In this document: piece after piece, positions 28,746 through 37,559 of the stretch | How the letters are laid out: every line of letters begins with the position of its first letter | Numbering within the stretch: position 1 is the stretch's first letter | Source: Pseudomonas sp. S09G 359 | GTDB lineage: Bacteria > Pseudomonadota > Gammaproteobacteria > Pseudomonadales > Pseudomonadaceae | Reading direction: 5' to 3' | DNA: 64,000 nucleotides | Assembly (NCBI RefSeq): GCF_002843605.1 | Contig: NZ_CP025263.1 | Coordinates: 452,501 to 516,500 of the forward strand | Notes under the pieces: model-generated | What the model saw: the letters and a program-made list of their open reading frames with translations, nothing else | Told to the model about the DNA's origin: nothing | Databases searched by the model: none | Translations under genes and position numbers: made by a program

Positions 28746-28756
28746 CGTAATTGCCA

Positions 28757-30976
28757 TCAATACAAATCTACCGGGTCTACATCCAGCGACCATCGCACTT
28801 GCCGGCCGCTGGGCATTTGCTCCAGGGCAAGCAACCAGCTACTTAATAGCCGATGCAGCGGCGCGCGGGAGGTTGCCTGCAAGAGTAGCTGAGCGCGGTA
28901 ACGCCCGGCGCGGCGCTCCATGGGCGCGGGCACCGGGCCGAGCAATTCGATGCCGCTCAGGCCGAGCTCGCCCAGCAAACCTTCGGCGACGCTGCAGGCT
29001 TCATCCAGAAAACCTTCGGCCTGGCCCGGCTTGTGGGCTTCGGCGCGCAACAGCGCCAGGTGCGCAAACGGCGGCAGGCCGGCGGCGCGGCGTTCGCTCA
29101 GGGCTTGCTCGGCGAAGGCAAAGTAGCCTTGTTCGGTCAGTTGGATCAGCAGGGGGTGGTCGGCCAGGTGGGTCTGGATAATTACCTTGCCCGGCTCTTC
29201 GGCCCGCCCGGCGCGCCCGGCAACCTGCACGATCAGCTGCGCCATGCGCTCGCTGGCGCGGAAGTCGCCGGAGAACAGGCCGCCGTCGGCATCCAGGATC
29301 GACACCAGGGTGACCCGTGGAAAATGATGCCCTTTGGCGAGCATCTGCGTGCCCACCAGGATGCACGGCTGGCCCTTCTGGATGGTGGCGAACAGCTGGT
29401 TCATCGCGTCTTTGCGCGAGGTGCTGTCACGGTCGACCCGCAGCACCGGGTAATCCGGAAACAGAATGCCCAGGCGCTCTTCGGCACGCTCGGTGCCCGC
29501 GCCAACCGGGCGCAGGTCGACTTTGCCGCACTGCGGGCAGTTTCGCGGCACGCGTTCCACATGGCCGCAATGGTGGCAGCGCAGTTCGCCTTGGCGCTGG
29601 TGCACGGTCATGCGCGCGTCGCAGCGCTCGCACTCGGACATCCAGCCGCAGTCATGGCACAGCAGGGTCGGTGCAAAGCCACGGCGGTTGAGAAACACCA
29701 GTACCTGCTGGCCGGCGGCGAGGGTCTGGCCGATGGCTTGTTGCATCGGCCCGGAAATGCCGCTGTCCAATGGGCGGCTTTTTACGTCCAGGCGTAGGAA
29801 ACGCGGTTGCTTGGCGCCACCGGCGCGCTCATTCAAGCGTAGGAGCCCATAACGGCCGGTGTACGCGTTGTGCAGGCTTTCCAGGGACGGCGTGGCCGAG
29901 CCCAGCACGATCGGGATGTCTTCCTGGCGCGCACGCACCAGTGCCAGGTCGCGCGCGTGGTAACGCAGGCCTTCCTGCTGCTTGTAGGAGCCGTCATGCT
30001 CCTCGTCGATGATGATCAGCCCGGGGTTTTTCATCGGCGTGAACAGCGCTGAACGGGTGCCGATAATAATGTCGGCCTCGCCGTCCCGCGCAGCCAGCCA
30101 GGCTTCCAGGCGCTCACGGTCGTTGACGGCCGAGTGCACCAGGGCGATGCGCGCGTTGAAGCGCTGCTCGAAACGCGCCAGGGTTTGCGGGCCCAGGTTG
30201 ATCTCGGGGATCAGCACCAGCGCCTGTTTGCCGGCCTGCAGGGTTTCGCGGATCAGTTGCAAATACACTTCGGTCTTGCCGCTGCCAGTGACGCCGGCCA
30301 GCAGAAACGCATGAAAACTGTCGAAACCAGCGCGAATCGCCTCATACGCGGCGCGCTGCTCGGGGTTCAGCGGCAGTTCCGGCTGGGCCAGCCAGTGTTC
30401 GTGGCGTGGGTCGGGGGCGTGCTTGCGGATTTCCACTTGCACCAGATCCTTGGCCAGCAGCAGGTCGAGGCTGTCTTTGTTCAGCATCAGCTTGCTCAAC
30501 AGCTGATGGGCCACGCCGTGGGGGTGCTGGGCCAGGGTCGCCAGGGCTTCACGCTGGCGCGGGGCGCGGGCGATACGCGGATCGTCGAGACGCGCCCCGG
30601 GCACCATCGACCAGAACCGTTCCTGGCGCGCTTCGGCCAATTCGCCCTGGCGCAACAGCACCGGCAGCGCCCAGCTCAGGGTGTCGCCCAGGCTGTGCTG
30701 GTAATACTGGGCCGTCCACAGGCACAGCTTGAACAGTGCGGGCGGCAGCGGCGGCGTGGCGTCGAGGATGGCCAGGGCCGGCTTGAGCTTTTCGGCAGGC
30801 ACTTCGCTGTGGTCGGCGATTTCGATCAGGATACCGATCATTTCCCGCCGGCCGAACGGTACGCGCACGCGCATGCCCGGTTGCAACTGCGCCCGCAGCA
30901 CACCGGCCGGGGCGCGGTAATCGAACAGGCGGCGCAGGGGCGAGGGCAGGGCTAGGCGCAAAATGGCGTCGGGCAC
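28757..30976 (-). CDS. priA: Primosomal replication-restart helicase PriA
   Basis: 739-residue 3'-to-5' DNA helicase that rebuilds replication forks away from oriC. The N-terminal 3'-DNA-binding domain covers residues 1-110, Walker A is GVTGSGKTEVYLQLI (about residue 230), the DEAH-like box is IIIDEEHDGSYKQQEG, the cysteine-rich zinc region runs CHDCGW...CERCDARM...CHHCGH...CPQCG (about 440-490), and the later helicase motif is QVAGRAGRAEEPG. Monocistronic, with a 530-base repeat-rich spacer upstream. Confidence 0.97.
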   Translation of the reverse strand: MPDAILRLALPSPLRRLFDYRAPAGVLRAQLQPGMRVRVPFGRREMIGILIEIADHSEVPAEKLKPALAILDATPPLPPALFKLCLWTAQYYQHSLGDTLSWALPVLLRQGELAEARQERFWSMVPGARLDDPRIARAPRQREALATLAQHPHGVAHQLLSKLMLNKDSLDLLLAKDLVQVEIRKHAPDPRHEHWLAQPELPLNPEQRAAYEAIRAGFDSFHAFLLAGVTGSGKTEVYLQLIRETLQAGKQALVLIPEINLGPQTLARFEQRFNARIALVHSAVNDRERLEAWLAARDGEADIIIGTRSALFTPMKNPGLIIIDEEHDGSYKQQEGLRYHARDLALVRARQEDIPIVLGSATPSLESLHNAYTGRYGLLRLNERAGGAKQPRFLRLDVKSRPLDSGISGPMQQAIGQTLAAGQQVLVFLNRRGFAPTLLCHDCGWMSECERCDARMTVHQRQGELRCHHCGHVERVPRNCPQCGKVDLRPVGAGTERAEERLGILFPDYPVLRVDRDSTSRKDAMNQLFATIQKGQPCILVGTQMLAKGHHFPRVTLVSILDADGGLFSGDFRASERMAQLIVQVAGRAGRAEEPGKVIIQTHLADHPLLIQLTEQGYFAFAEQALSERRAAGLPPFAHLALLRAEAHKPGQAEGFLDEACSVAEGLLGELGLSGIELLGPVPAPMERRAGRYRAQLLLQATSRAPLHRLLSSWLLALEQMPSGRQVRWSLDVDPVDLY

Positions 30977-31133
30977 GCGAGGGGTCTCATCTATAAAGGC
31001 AGGCGGTGGCGCAGGGGCGGGAGCCTAGCAGACCGGCGGCATCGGTATCTACACAACTGCCTATAACCCCAAAATCGCAGGCGACGCGCTGTTATAACCG
31101 GCGGGCGTAAGTTTGCAAGCCCGCTTATAGGGT

Positions 31134-31326
31134 GAGCGGGCTTATATGAGGAGCGCGCTCATGTGGCGAGCGGGCTTGTGTGTGCAGCGGGCTTGTGTGG
31201 CGAGCGGGCTTGCCCGCGTTGGGCTGCGAAGCGGCCCCAGCAAGAACACCGCGTTTTTCCAGACAAACCGCGCTGGCCGGTTTTAGGGCTGCTTCGCAAC
31301 CCAACGCGGGCAAGCCCGCTCGCCAT
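31134..31326. repeat. Tandem and inverted repeat cluster (CGAGCGGGCTTGCCCGC family)
   Basis: The priA-rpmE spacer (30977-31506) has no credible gene. It holds about five degenerate tandem copies of a 16-17-bp unit, GTGGCGAGCGGGCTTGT, between 31134 and 31215. These run into a long inverted repeat of about 39 bp per arm with two mismatches (left 31198-31237, right 31287-31326). The same inverted-repeat family occurs at 53798-53929. It differs from the GTGGGAG REPINs but shares the GGGCTTGCCCGC core. Confidence 0.85.
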
Positions 31327-31409
31327 ATCGGTCGATAAAACCGTATAGCTGTCGCGGCTATTTTCTGATGAAAGGGGCTTTTATAGGCGCAAACCATAGG
31401 CGCCGCCGC

Positions 31410-31437
31410 TTGCGCGTTTAAAAAGGTCTGGTAGAAT
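31410..31437 (+). promoter_or_regulatory. Putative sigma-70 promoter of rpmE
   Basis: TTGCGC at 31410-31415, 16-bp spacer, TAGAAT at 31432-31437. A leader of about 60 bases follows, containing the perfect 6-bp hairpin TCGACAATAGTGTCGA, which could take part in L31 autoregulation. Confidence 0.55.
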
Positions 31438-31506
31438 CCGCGGCCTAATTACGTGCGGTATTCGACAATAGTGTCGAGTGGCGGCACGCTAGCCCGAGGA
31501 AGTGCC

Positions 31507-31740
31507 ATGAAAGCCGATATCCATCCAGCGTACGAAACCATCGAAGTAACCTGCAGCTGCGGCAACAAGTTCGAAACTCGTTCGAACCTGTGCAAGCCAC
31601 TGGGTACTGACGTATGCAACGAGTGCCACCCGTTCTACACCGGTAAGCAGAAAACTCTGGACACCGGCGGCCGTGTACAGCGCTTTGCTGATCGCTTTGG
31701 TGCTTTCGGCAAGAAGCCTGCTGCTACTCCAGCAGAGTAA
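31507..31740 (+). CDS. rpmE: 50S ribosomal protein L31 (zinc-binding form)
   Basis: 77-residue ribosomal protein of the zinc-containing C+ type: Cys16, Cys18, Cys37 and Cys40 form the zinc knuckle. Start at ATG 31507 ([12 protein letters not shown]), preceded by CGAGGAAG; the longer frame upstream is leader. C+ paralogues are normally replaced by a zinc-free copy under zinc starvation. Followed immediately by two hairpins, the second a canonical terminator. Confidence 0.97.
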   Translation: MKADIHPAYETIEVTCSCGNKFETRSNLCKPLGTDVCNECHPFYTGKQKTLDTGGRVQRFADRFGAFGKKPAATPAE

Positions 31741-31754
31741 GGCTCAAAAGCCTT

Positions 31755-32561
31755 ATGGGCTTTTGCCAGCTGTTGAAAAAGGCGTCCCTTGCGGGCGCCT
31801 TTTTTGTGCCTTGGATTTGGCCCGGCGTCGCCCAGGCCCAGGTGTATTGCCCGGCCCCCGCCTCCCTGGCGCAGGTAGACGTGCAGCGCGTGGTGGATGG
31901 CGACACGGTACGCCTCAAGGATGGCCGCAGTGTGCGCATGATCGGCCTCAATGCGCCGGAAACCGGCAAAAAGGCTCGCGCAGACGAGCCCTATGCGGTT
32001 GCTGCCCGCCAGCGCTTGCAGGCCTTGGTGGCCGCCAGTGGCGGTCGCGTCGGCCTGGCGCCGGGGCGTGAGGGCAAGGATCATTACGGCCGTACCCTGG
32101 CGCACCTTTATGGCGCCGACGGTGAGAACCTCGAGGCGCAATTGCTCGCTGAAGGCCTGGGCTTCCAGGTGGGCGTGGCGCCGAACGTCGCACTTGTGGC
32201 CTGCCAGCAGGCTGCCGAAAACACCGCCCGCGCGGCACGGTTGGGCGTGTGGCGGCAGTCGCCGGTGCAAAGCGTGGCGCAGCTCAGGCAATCCGGCTTC
32301 GCCCTGGTCAGTGGTCGGGTGAGCAAGATCGAGCGCAATCGCGGCGGAATCTGGATCGAATTGCACGGTTCACTGGTATTACGTATTGCACCGAATCTCA
32401 TCAGCCAATTCGACGTCGCCCAGCTCAATGGTCTGCAAGGCAAGACCATCGAGGCGCGTGGCTGGGTGCAGGATCGATCCAGGCGCGGCGGCCTGAAACA
32501 CGACCAGGCGCGCTGGCTGCTGCCGTTGACCGATCCCGGCATGCTCAAATCGACGCATTAA
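31755..32561 (+). CDS. Secreted staphylococcal-nuclease-like (thermonuclease) protein
   Basis: 268-residue protein with a signal peptide (about residues 1-28, cleavage after GVAQA) and one SNase domain (about 40-165): VVDGDTVRLKDG with the calcium-site Asp, GLNAPETGKK, and HYGRTLAHLYGADG with a catalytic-type Arg. The C-terminal 90 residues (about 180-265) have no obvious motif (VSGRVSKIERNRGGIWIEL suggests a small beta domain). Expected to be a periplasmic or extracellular nuclease, but activity is inferred. The start codon lies in a hairpin loop and the signal sequence is encoded by the rpmE terminator, which must limit or couple its expression. Confidence 0.85.
   Translation: MGFCQLLKKASLAGAFFVPWIWPGVAQAQVYCPAPASLAQVDVQRVVDGDTVRLKDGRSVRMIGLNAPETGKKARADEPYAVAARQRLQALVAASGGRVGLAPGREGKDHYGRTLAHLYGADGENLEAQLLAEGLGFQVGVAPNVALVACQQAAENTARAARLGVWRQSPVQSVAQLRQSGFALVSGRVSKIERNRGGIWIELHGSLVLRIAPNLISQFDVAQLNGLQGKTIEARGWVQDRSRRGGLKHDQARWLLPLTDPGMLKSTH
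31776..31805 (+). terminator. Rho-independent terminator of rpmE (inside the next gene's 5' end)
   Basis: AAAAAGGCGTCC paired with GGGCGCCTTTTTT (one wobble) followed by T. It lies 36 bases after the rpmE stop and within codons 8-17 of the nuclease gene starting at 31755. A second perfect 8-bp hairpin (31745-31765, CAAAAGCC / GGCTTTTG) holds that gene's ATG in its loop. Confidence 0.85.
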
Positions 32562-32621
32562 GAAAAAATTGTAGACATTTTTTAAGTCGATTGTGAACAG
32601 TCCAGCCCTTGTGCAGCGTGG

Positions 32622-32634
32622 CTTTAGACTAAAG
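32622..32634. promoter_or_regulatory. Short perfect palindrome upstream of the malic enzyme gene
   Basis: CTTTAGACTAAAG, two 6-base arms around a central A, about 110 bases before maeB. A weak promoter-like TTGACA (32652-32657) with a poor -10 17 bp later lies downstream, so the palindrome could be an operator. No regulator can be named. Confidence 0.35.
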
Positions 32635-32742
32635 TACGTCGCTTCGGGCCCTTGACACCTGTGACTGACCAGTCTTGTAGGGGCTTTACGACACGCGTAT
32701 CCTCGGCGGTCCGTCGACCAACAGTAAAAGCGGAATGCCGAT

Positions 32743-34011
32743 ATGTCTGATTTGAAAACTGCCGCTCTCGAATATCATGCCCATCCTCGTCCAGGAAAGC
32801 TGAGTGTAGAGCTCACCAAAGCCACTGCCACCGCCCGCGACTTGTCGCTGGCCTACAGCCCTGGCGTGGCCGAGCCCGTACGTGAAATCGCGCGCGACCC
32901 TGAACTGGCGTACAAGTACACCGGCAAAGGCAACCTGGTTGCAGTGATTTCCGATGGCACCGCGATTCTGGGCCTGGGTAACCTCGGCCCATTGGCTTCC
33001 AAGCCAGTCATGGAAGGTAAAGGCGTGCTGTTCAAGCGCTTTGCCGGCATCGACGTTTTCGACATCGAAGTCGATTCCGAGAGCCCGCAGGCTTTCATCG
33101 ACACCGTAAAGCGCATTTCCATCACCTTCGGTGGCATCAACCTGGAAGACATCAAGGCACCTGAGTGCTTCGAGATCGAAAAGGCCCTGATCGAGCAGTG
33201 CGACATCCCGGTATTCCACGATGACCAGCACGGCACCGCGATCGTTACCGCCGCCGGCATGATCAACGCCCTGGAAATCGCTGGCAAAACCCTCGGCGAC
33301 GCACAGATCGTCTGCCTGGGCGCCGGCGCTGCGGCCATCTCCTGCATGAAGTTGCTGGTGAGCATGGGCGCCAAGCTGGAAAACATCTTCATGGTCGATA
33401 GCAAGGGCGTGGTCCAGTCCGAGCGTACCGACCTGAACCAGTACAAGGCGATGTTTGCCCACGCCACCGACAAGCGCACCCTGGCTGACGCCCTCGACGG
33501 TGCCGACGTGTTCGTTGGCCTGTCCGGCCCGAACCTGCTGAGCGCCGAAGGCCTCAAGTCCATGGCGGCCAACCCGATCGTGTTCGCGTGCTCCAACCCT
33601 GATCCGGAAATCTCCCCTGAACTGGCGCACGCCACCCGTGATGACGTGATCATGGCCACTGGCCGTTCGGACTACCCGAACCAGGTCAACAACGTACTGG
33701 GCTTCCCGTTCATCTTCCGTGGTGCCCTGGACGTTCGCGCCAAGCGCATCAACGAAGAGATGAAAGTAGCGGCCGCCAACGCCCTGCGCGAACTGGCCAA
33801 GCTGCCGGTGCCTCAGGAAGTGTGCGACGCCTACGGCGGCATCAAGCTGGAATTCGGTCGTGAGTACATCATTCCGAAACCAATGGATAAGCGCCTGATC
33901 ACGCTGATCTCCGATGCCGTGGCCAAAGCCGCCATCGAGACCGGTGTGGCCACTCTGCCGTATCCGAAACACTACCCGCTGCAAAGCGTGGATGATGTGT
34001 TCAACGGCTAA
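32743..34011 (+). CDS. maeB: NAD(P)-dependent malic enzyme (short form)
   Basis: 422-residue oxidative malate decarboxylase producing pyruvate, CO2 and reduced nicotinamide cofactor. It contains only the malic-enzyme catalytic and nucleotide-binding domains and lacks the C-terminal phosphotransacetylase-like domain of the ~760-residue MaeB of enterics. Visible: YSPGVAEPVREIA, the catalytic Lys/Asp block with HDDQHGTAIVTAAG, and the Rossmann region IVCLGAGAAAISCMKL. Symbol by family; cofactor preference is not certain. Followed by a strong terminator. Confidence 0.92.
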   Translation: MSDLKTAALEYHAHPRPGKLSVELTKATATARDLSLAYSPGVAEPVREIARDPELAYKYTGKGNLVAVISDGTAILGLGNLGPLASKPVMEGKGVLFKRFAGIDVFDIEVDSESPQAFIDTVKRISITFGGINLEDIKAPECFEIEKALIEQCDIPVFHDDQHGTAIVTAAGMINALEIAGKTLGDAQIVCLGAGAAAISCMKLLVSMGAKLENIFMVDSKGVVQSERTDLNQYKAMFAHATDKRTLADALDGADVFVGLSGPNLLSAEGLKSMAANPIVFACSNPDPEISPELAHATRDDVIMATGRSDYPNQVNNVLGFPFIFRGALDVRAKRINEEMKVAAANALRELAKLPVPQEVCDAYGGIKLEFGREYIIPKPMDKRLITLISDAVAKAAIETGVATLPYPKHYPLQSVDDVFNG

Positions 34012-34027
34012 GCCGTTGTAGCGCACC

Positions 34028-34067
34028 AAAAAAAGCCCCGGCTCTCGCGAGTCGGGGCTTTTTTTTA
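34028..34067 (+). terminator. Rho-independent terminator after malic enzyme gene
   Basis: AAGCCCCGGCTC / GAGTCGGGGCTT stem with a TCGC loop, flanked by seven A and eight T. The symmetry makes it suitable in both directions. Confidence 0.95.
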
Positions 34068-34102
34068 GCCTGTTGATCAGCTCAAAGGCTTGTGACGATC
34101 CA

Positions 34103-34196
34103 AATGTGGGAGCGGGCTTGCTCGCGAATGCGGTGTGTCAGTCCCTGCAAATGCTGACTGATCTACCGCCTTCGCGAGCAAGCCCGCTCCCACATT
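34103..34196. repeat. REPIN
   Basis: Inverted GTGGGAGCGGGCTTGCTCGC units around a centre with GTCAGTCC...GACTGATC, between the malic enzyme terminator and the ponA stop. Confidence 0.9.
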
Positions 34197-34222
34197 GGAT
34201 CTGCGCTGAGTCACAGATCGGG

Positions 34223-36688
34223 TTAGAACAAATCGATCGGCGCCGCCTCATCCGCCGGCAGCGGGCTGCCTGGTGCAACGCCATTGCCCAGTTCATTGAC
34301 CGACGGCGGCGTGTCTTCGCTCTTGAACAGCTCGAAATACGCATTCGGTGTGCTAGGCGATGCGGCGCGGCCACTGACCGGGTCGATCCGCAGGCTGAGG
34401 ATGCCTTCCGGTTCCGGCTGGGTGTGCAGGGGCTTGTCCTTCAAGGCTGCGCCCATGTAGCTCATCCAGATCGGCAGCGCGACGGTGCCACCAAATTCGC
34501 GACGGCCAAGGCTTTCCGGCTGGTCGTAGCCGGTCCATACGGTGGTCACGTAGTCGGCGTTATAGCCGGAGAACCAGGCGTCCTTGGATTCGTTGGTGGT
34601 ACCGGTCTTGCCCGCGATATCCGCACGGCCCAAGGCCAGGGCACGGCGGCCGGTACCTTTCTTGATCACGTCTTCAAGGATGCTGTTGAGGATATAGGTG
34701 GTGCGACCATCGACGATGCGCTCCGCCACGGCTGGCGCCTGCGGTTCGGCCGGGGCTGCAGTGTTGGTGGCCGTTACCGCGCCTGGGGTTGGCTCGATGG
34801 TGATACCGCCGTGGCTTGGCGCTGCCAGGCCGTCGGTGGCTGCGACGCCGTTGACCACGTCACCCGGCACACGTGGCGGGTTGGCGGTGAACAGGGTGTC
34901 GCCGTTGCGGCTTTCGATCTTGTCGATCAGGTACGGCGCGATCTTGTAGCCGCCGTTGGCAAAGGTGCTCCAGCCGGTGGCGATTTCCATCGGTGTGAGG
35001 GTCGCGGTGCCCAGGGCCAGGGACAGGTTAGGCGGTAGGTCCGACTTGTTGAAACCAAAGCGCGTGATGTAGTCGATGGTCTTGCCCACGCCCATCGCCT
35101 GCAGCAAGCGGATCGACACCAGGTTGCGCGACTTGTACAGCGCCTCGCGGATGCGAATCGGGCCGAGGAAGGTGTTGGTGTCGTTCTTCGGGCGCCAGAC
35201 CTTGTCCAGGTACTCGTCGACAAACACGATCGGTGCATCGTTGACCAGGCTGGCCGCGGTGTAGCCGTTATCCAGGGCGGCGCTGTAGATGAACGGCTTG
35301 AAGCTCGAACCCGGTTGGCGCTTGGCCTGGGTGGCGCGGTTGTAGTTGCTCTGCTCGAAAGCGAAGCCACCCACCAGGGCGCGAATTGCACCGTTTTGCG
35401 GGTCCAGCGACACCAGGGCGCCTTGGGCCAGCGGCACTTGGCTGAATTTGAGGCTGTCGTCCGGCTGGCGTTGCACGCGGATCAAGTCACCGACTTGTGC
35501 CACGTCCGACGGCTGCTTGGGCAGTGCGCCCATGCTGTTGGTGTTCAGGAAGGGGCGCGCCCACTTCATGCTGTCCCAGGCCACATGCGCTTCGCCGGTG
35601 CGGGTCAGTACCTGTACGCCGTCTTTCTTCACTTGGGTGACGATGGCCGGTTCCAGGCCGCTGATTGCACGCTGTTTGCCCAGTTCGGCGGTCCAGGCGC
35701 TCAGGGTCTTGCCCGGCAGGCGTGATTCAGGGCCACGGTAGCCGTGGCGCTGGTCGTAGGTGATCAGGCCGGAATGTACCGAGGTGTTGGCGATTTCCTG
35801 TAGGTCACTCGGAACCGTCGTGGTTACGCGGAAACCTTCGGTGTAGGCCTCGCTGCCATAGCGGCCGACCATCTCGGCGCGGGCCATTTCGGCAATATAA
35901 GGGGCGTTCACTTCCGGCGTCGGCACGTGGTAGCTGGCGTTCAACGGCTCGGCGATAGCACTTTCATACGCGGCCTGGTCGATCTTGCCCAGCTTGTACA
36001 TGCGCCCCAGGATCCAGTCGCGCCGCTCTTTGCTGCGCGCCGGGTTGGCCAGGGGGTTGAAGCGCGACGGAGCCTTGGGCAGGCCGGCAATCATGGCCAT
36101 CTGCGCCAGGCTGGCGTCACGAATCGACTTGCCGTAGTACACCTGCGATGCCGCCTCGATCCCGTAGGCGCGGTTGCCCAGGTAGATCTTGTTGACGTAC
36201 AGCTCAAGGATCTCGTCCTTGGTCAGTTGGCGCTCTATCTGAAGGGCCAGCAGAATCTCGGTGGCTTTACGCGAAAAACTGCGCTCGCTGGTGAGGAAGA
36301 AGTTCTTCGCCACCTGCATGGTGATGGTGCTGCCACCGGATTGAATGTGTCCGCTTTTTACCAATTGCGTGGCCGCGCGCACCAGGCTGCTGGGGTCGAC
36401 GCCATAGTGGTTGGCAAAATTATCGTCTTCGGCCGACAGCAGGGCGCTGATGAAATTGGGCGGAATATCGGCAAAACGGATCGGTGTGCGGCGCATTTCG
36501 CCGAACTCCGCGATCAGCTTTTCATCGCTGCTGTAGACCCGCAAAGGAATCTGCAACTGGATGCTTCTCAGGGCCTCTACGGAGGGCAAACCCGGACTAA
36601 GGTAGAGGTATGCCCCGCTGAGTACGAGCATCAACCCGCAGACGATCGCGACAATGGAGTACCCGAAAAACTTCAGCAGACGAATCAA
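34223..36688 (-). CDS. ponA: Penicillin-binding protein 1A (bifunctional class A PBP)
   Basis: 821-residue inner-membrane peptidoglycan synthase. N-terminal membrane anchor at about residues 8-30; GT51 glycosyltransferase domain with the catalytic Glu87 in SAEDDNF and later ELYVNKIYLG; an OB-like insert near 320-425; penicillin-binding domain with Ser461 in SSFK, S520-R-N and K694-TG. A glycine/alanine/proline-rich insert occurs around residues 610-655. It is divergent from the pil operon, as in P. aeruginosa. The 217-base spacer 36689-36905 must hold both promoters, but I cannot pick out clear boxes. Confidence 0.96.
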   Translation of the reverse strand: MIRLLKFFGYSIVAIVCGLMLVLSGAYLYLSPGLPSVEALRSIQLQIPLRVYSSDEKLIAEFGEMRRTPIRFADIPPNFISALLSAEDDNFANHYGVDPSSLVRAATQLVKSGHIQSGGSTITMQVAKNFFLTSERSFSRKATEILLALQIERQLTKDEILELYVNKIYLGNRAYGIEAASQVYYGKSIRDASLAQMAMIAGLPKAPSRFNPLANPARSKERRDWILGRMYKLGKIDQAAYESAIAEPLNASYHVPTPEVNAPYIAEMARAEMVGRYGSEAYTEGFRVTTTVPSDLQEIANTSVHSGLITYDQRHGYRGPESRLPGKTLSAWTAELGKQRAISGLEPAIVTQVKKDGVQVLTRTGEAHVAWDSMKWARPFLNTNSMGALPKQPSDVAQVGDLIRVQRQPDDSLKFSQVPLAQGALVSLDPQNGAIRALVGGFAFEQSNYNRATQAKRQPGSSFKPFIYSAALDNGYTAASLVNDAPIVFVDEYLDKVWRPKNDTNTFLGPIRIREALYKSRNLVSIRLLQAMGVGKTIDYITRFGFNKSDLPPNLSLALGTATLTPMEIATGWSTFANGGYKIAPYLIDKIESRNGDTLFTANPPRVPGDVVNGVAATDGLAAPSHGGITIEPTPGAVTATNTAAPAEPQAPAVAERIVDGRTTYILNSILEDVIKKGTGRRALALGRADIAGKTGTTNESKDAWFSGYNADYVTTVWTGYDQPESLGRREFGGTVALPIWMSYMGAALKDKPLHTQPEPEGILSLRIDPVSGRAASPSTPNAYFELFKSEDTPPSVNELGNGVAPGSPLPADEAAPIDLF

Positions 36689-36905
36689 GGCTTTTGGATT
36701 TCCAGAGAAAAGAATGAGTTAGGCGTCGGGGCATGCATGGCAAACGATGGATCAACCCGGGCGGCAGATAAAAAGCGGGGAAAAACGCTGGGCATTAAAG
36801 CATTTTCGGCCTGGGGCGTCATTCGCACCGCTCAAACAAGTCGACCGAATGCATGATGCGCGGCGCCAATCAGGCGGTATGACAGGCAAAGTTTTAGGGA
36901 GTTTT

Positions 36906-37559
36906 ATGGGAAAGGGATTTTTCAGGCGAAAAGGCGGCATCCTCCTGGGTGTCGACATCAATGACACGGCCATCCGGCTGGTCGAGCTAAGCCGTTCAAG
37001 CTCCGGCTACGCCATTCAGGGCTACGCCACGCAGGCGTTGCCGGCCCATGCTGTGGCTGATGGTACTGTGCTGGATCTTGAAGGGGTCGCGGGTGCCCTG
37101 CATGCTGCGTTGTCCCGGCTGGGTACGTCAGCCCGTGGCGCCGCAGTGGCGGTGGCCGGGCCGTCGGTCATTACGCGGCTGGTCGAGATGGAGGCCGGGC
37201 TGAGCGATGACGAGATGACATGGATGATCCAAATGGAGGCCGACCAGTACATTCCGTATCCACTGGATGAGGTGGCCATCGACTTCCAGGTACAGGGGCC
37301 GTCGACCCAGGCCCCGGCGCGAGTGCAGGTGCTGCTGGCGGCCTGCCTGAAGGCGCAGGTAGAAGCCCGCGAGGCGGTTTTGGCCCTGGCCGGGCTGGTG
37401 CCCAAGGTTGTCGACGTCGAAGCGTTTGCATTGGCACGCGCTTGCGGTCAGGATTTCGCCAGCTTCACGCCGGGCCATCGCGTCGATGGTGCACAGTGGG
37501 CCGTGGATGCCCATGGGATGGGAATTGCTTGCGGGTTGGCCCTGAGGAGTTTCGCTTGA
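36906..37559 (+). CDS. pilM: PilM-like pilus assembly protein with an internal deletion
   Basis: 217-residue cytoplasmic actin-like protein. Family PilM is about 354 residues. The N-terminal part is well preserved (LLGVDINDTAIRLVELSR, residues 13-30; EADQYIPYPLDEVAIDFQVQ, 111-130; VVDVEAFALARACG, 168-181), as is the extreme C-terminus (IACGLALRSFA, 207-217). The roughly 135 residues between them, which carry the second ATP-site half (the IDIGA-type and GG-phosphate loops), are gone, and an unrelated-looking 20-residue joint replaces them. AGGGAG precedes the ATG. The pattern is a clean in-frame deletion, so nucleotide binding is doubtful while the PilN-binding lobe may persist. pilN overlaps the stop. 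Confidence 0.85.
   Translation: MGKGFFRRKGGILLGVDINDTAIRLVELSRSSSGYAIQGYATQALPAHAVADGTVLDLEGVAGALHAALSRLGTSARGAAVAVAGPSVITRLVEMEAGLSDDEMTWMIQMEADQYIPYPLDEVAIDFQVQGPSTQAPARVQVLLAACLKAQVEAREAVLALAGLVPKVVDVEAFALARACGQDFASFTPGHRVDGAQWAVDAHGMGIACGLALRSFA

Noticed and set aside
31125..31397. 90-codon minus-strand frame in the priA-rpmE spacer
   Set aside because: Consists of translated repeat units (RAGLPALGCEAALKPA pattern recurs wherever this repeat family occurs), so not a gene.
36747..36905. 53-codon upstream extension of pilM
   Set aside because: Lacks family similarity and a ribosome site; AGGGAG at 36896-36901 supports ATG 36906.
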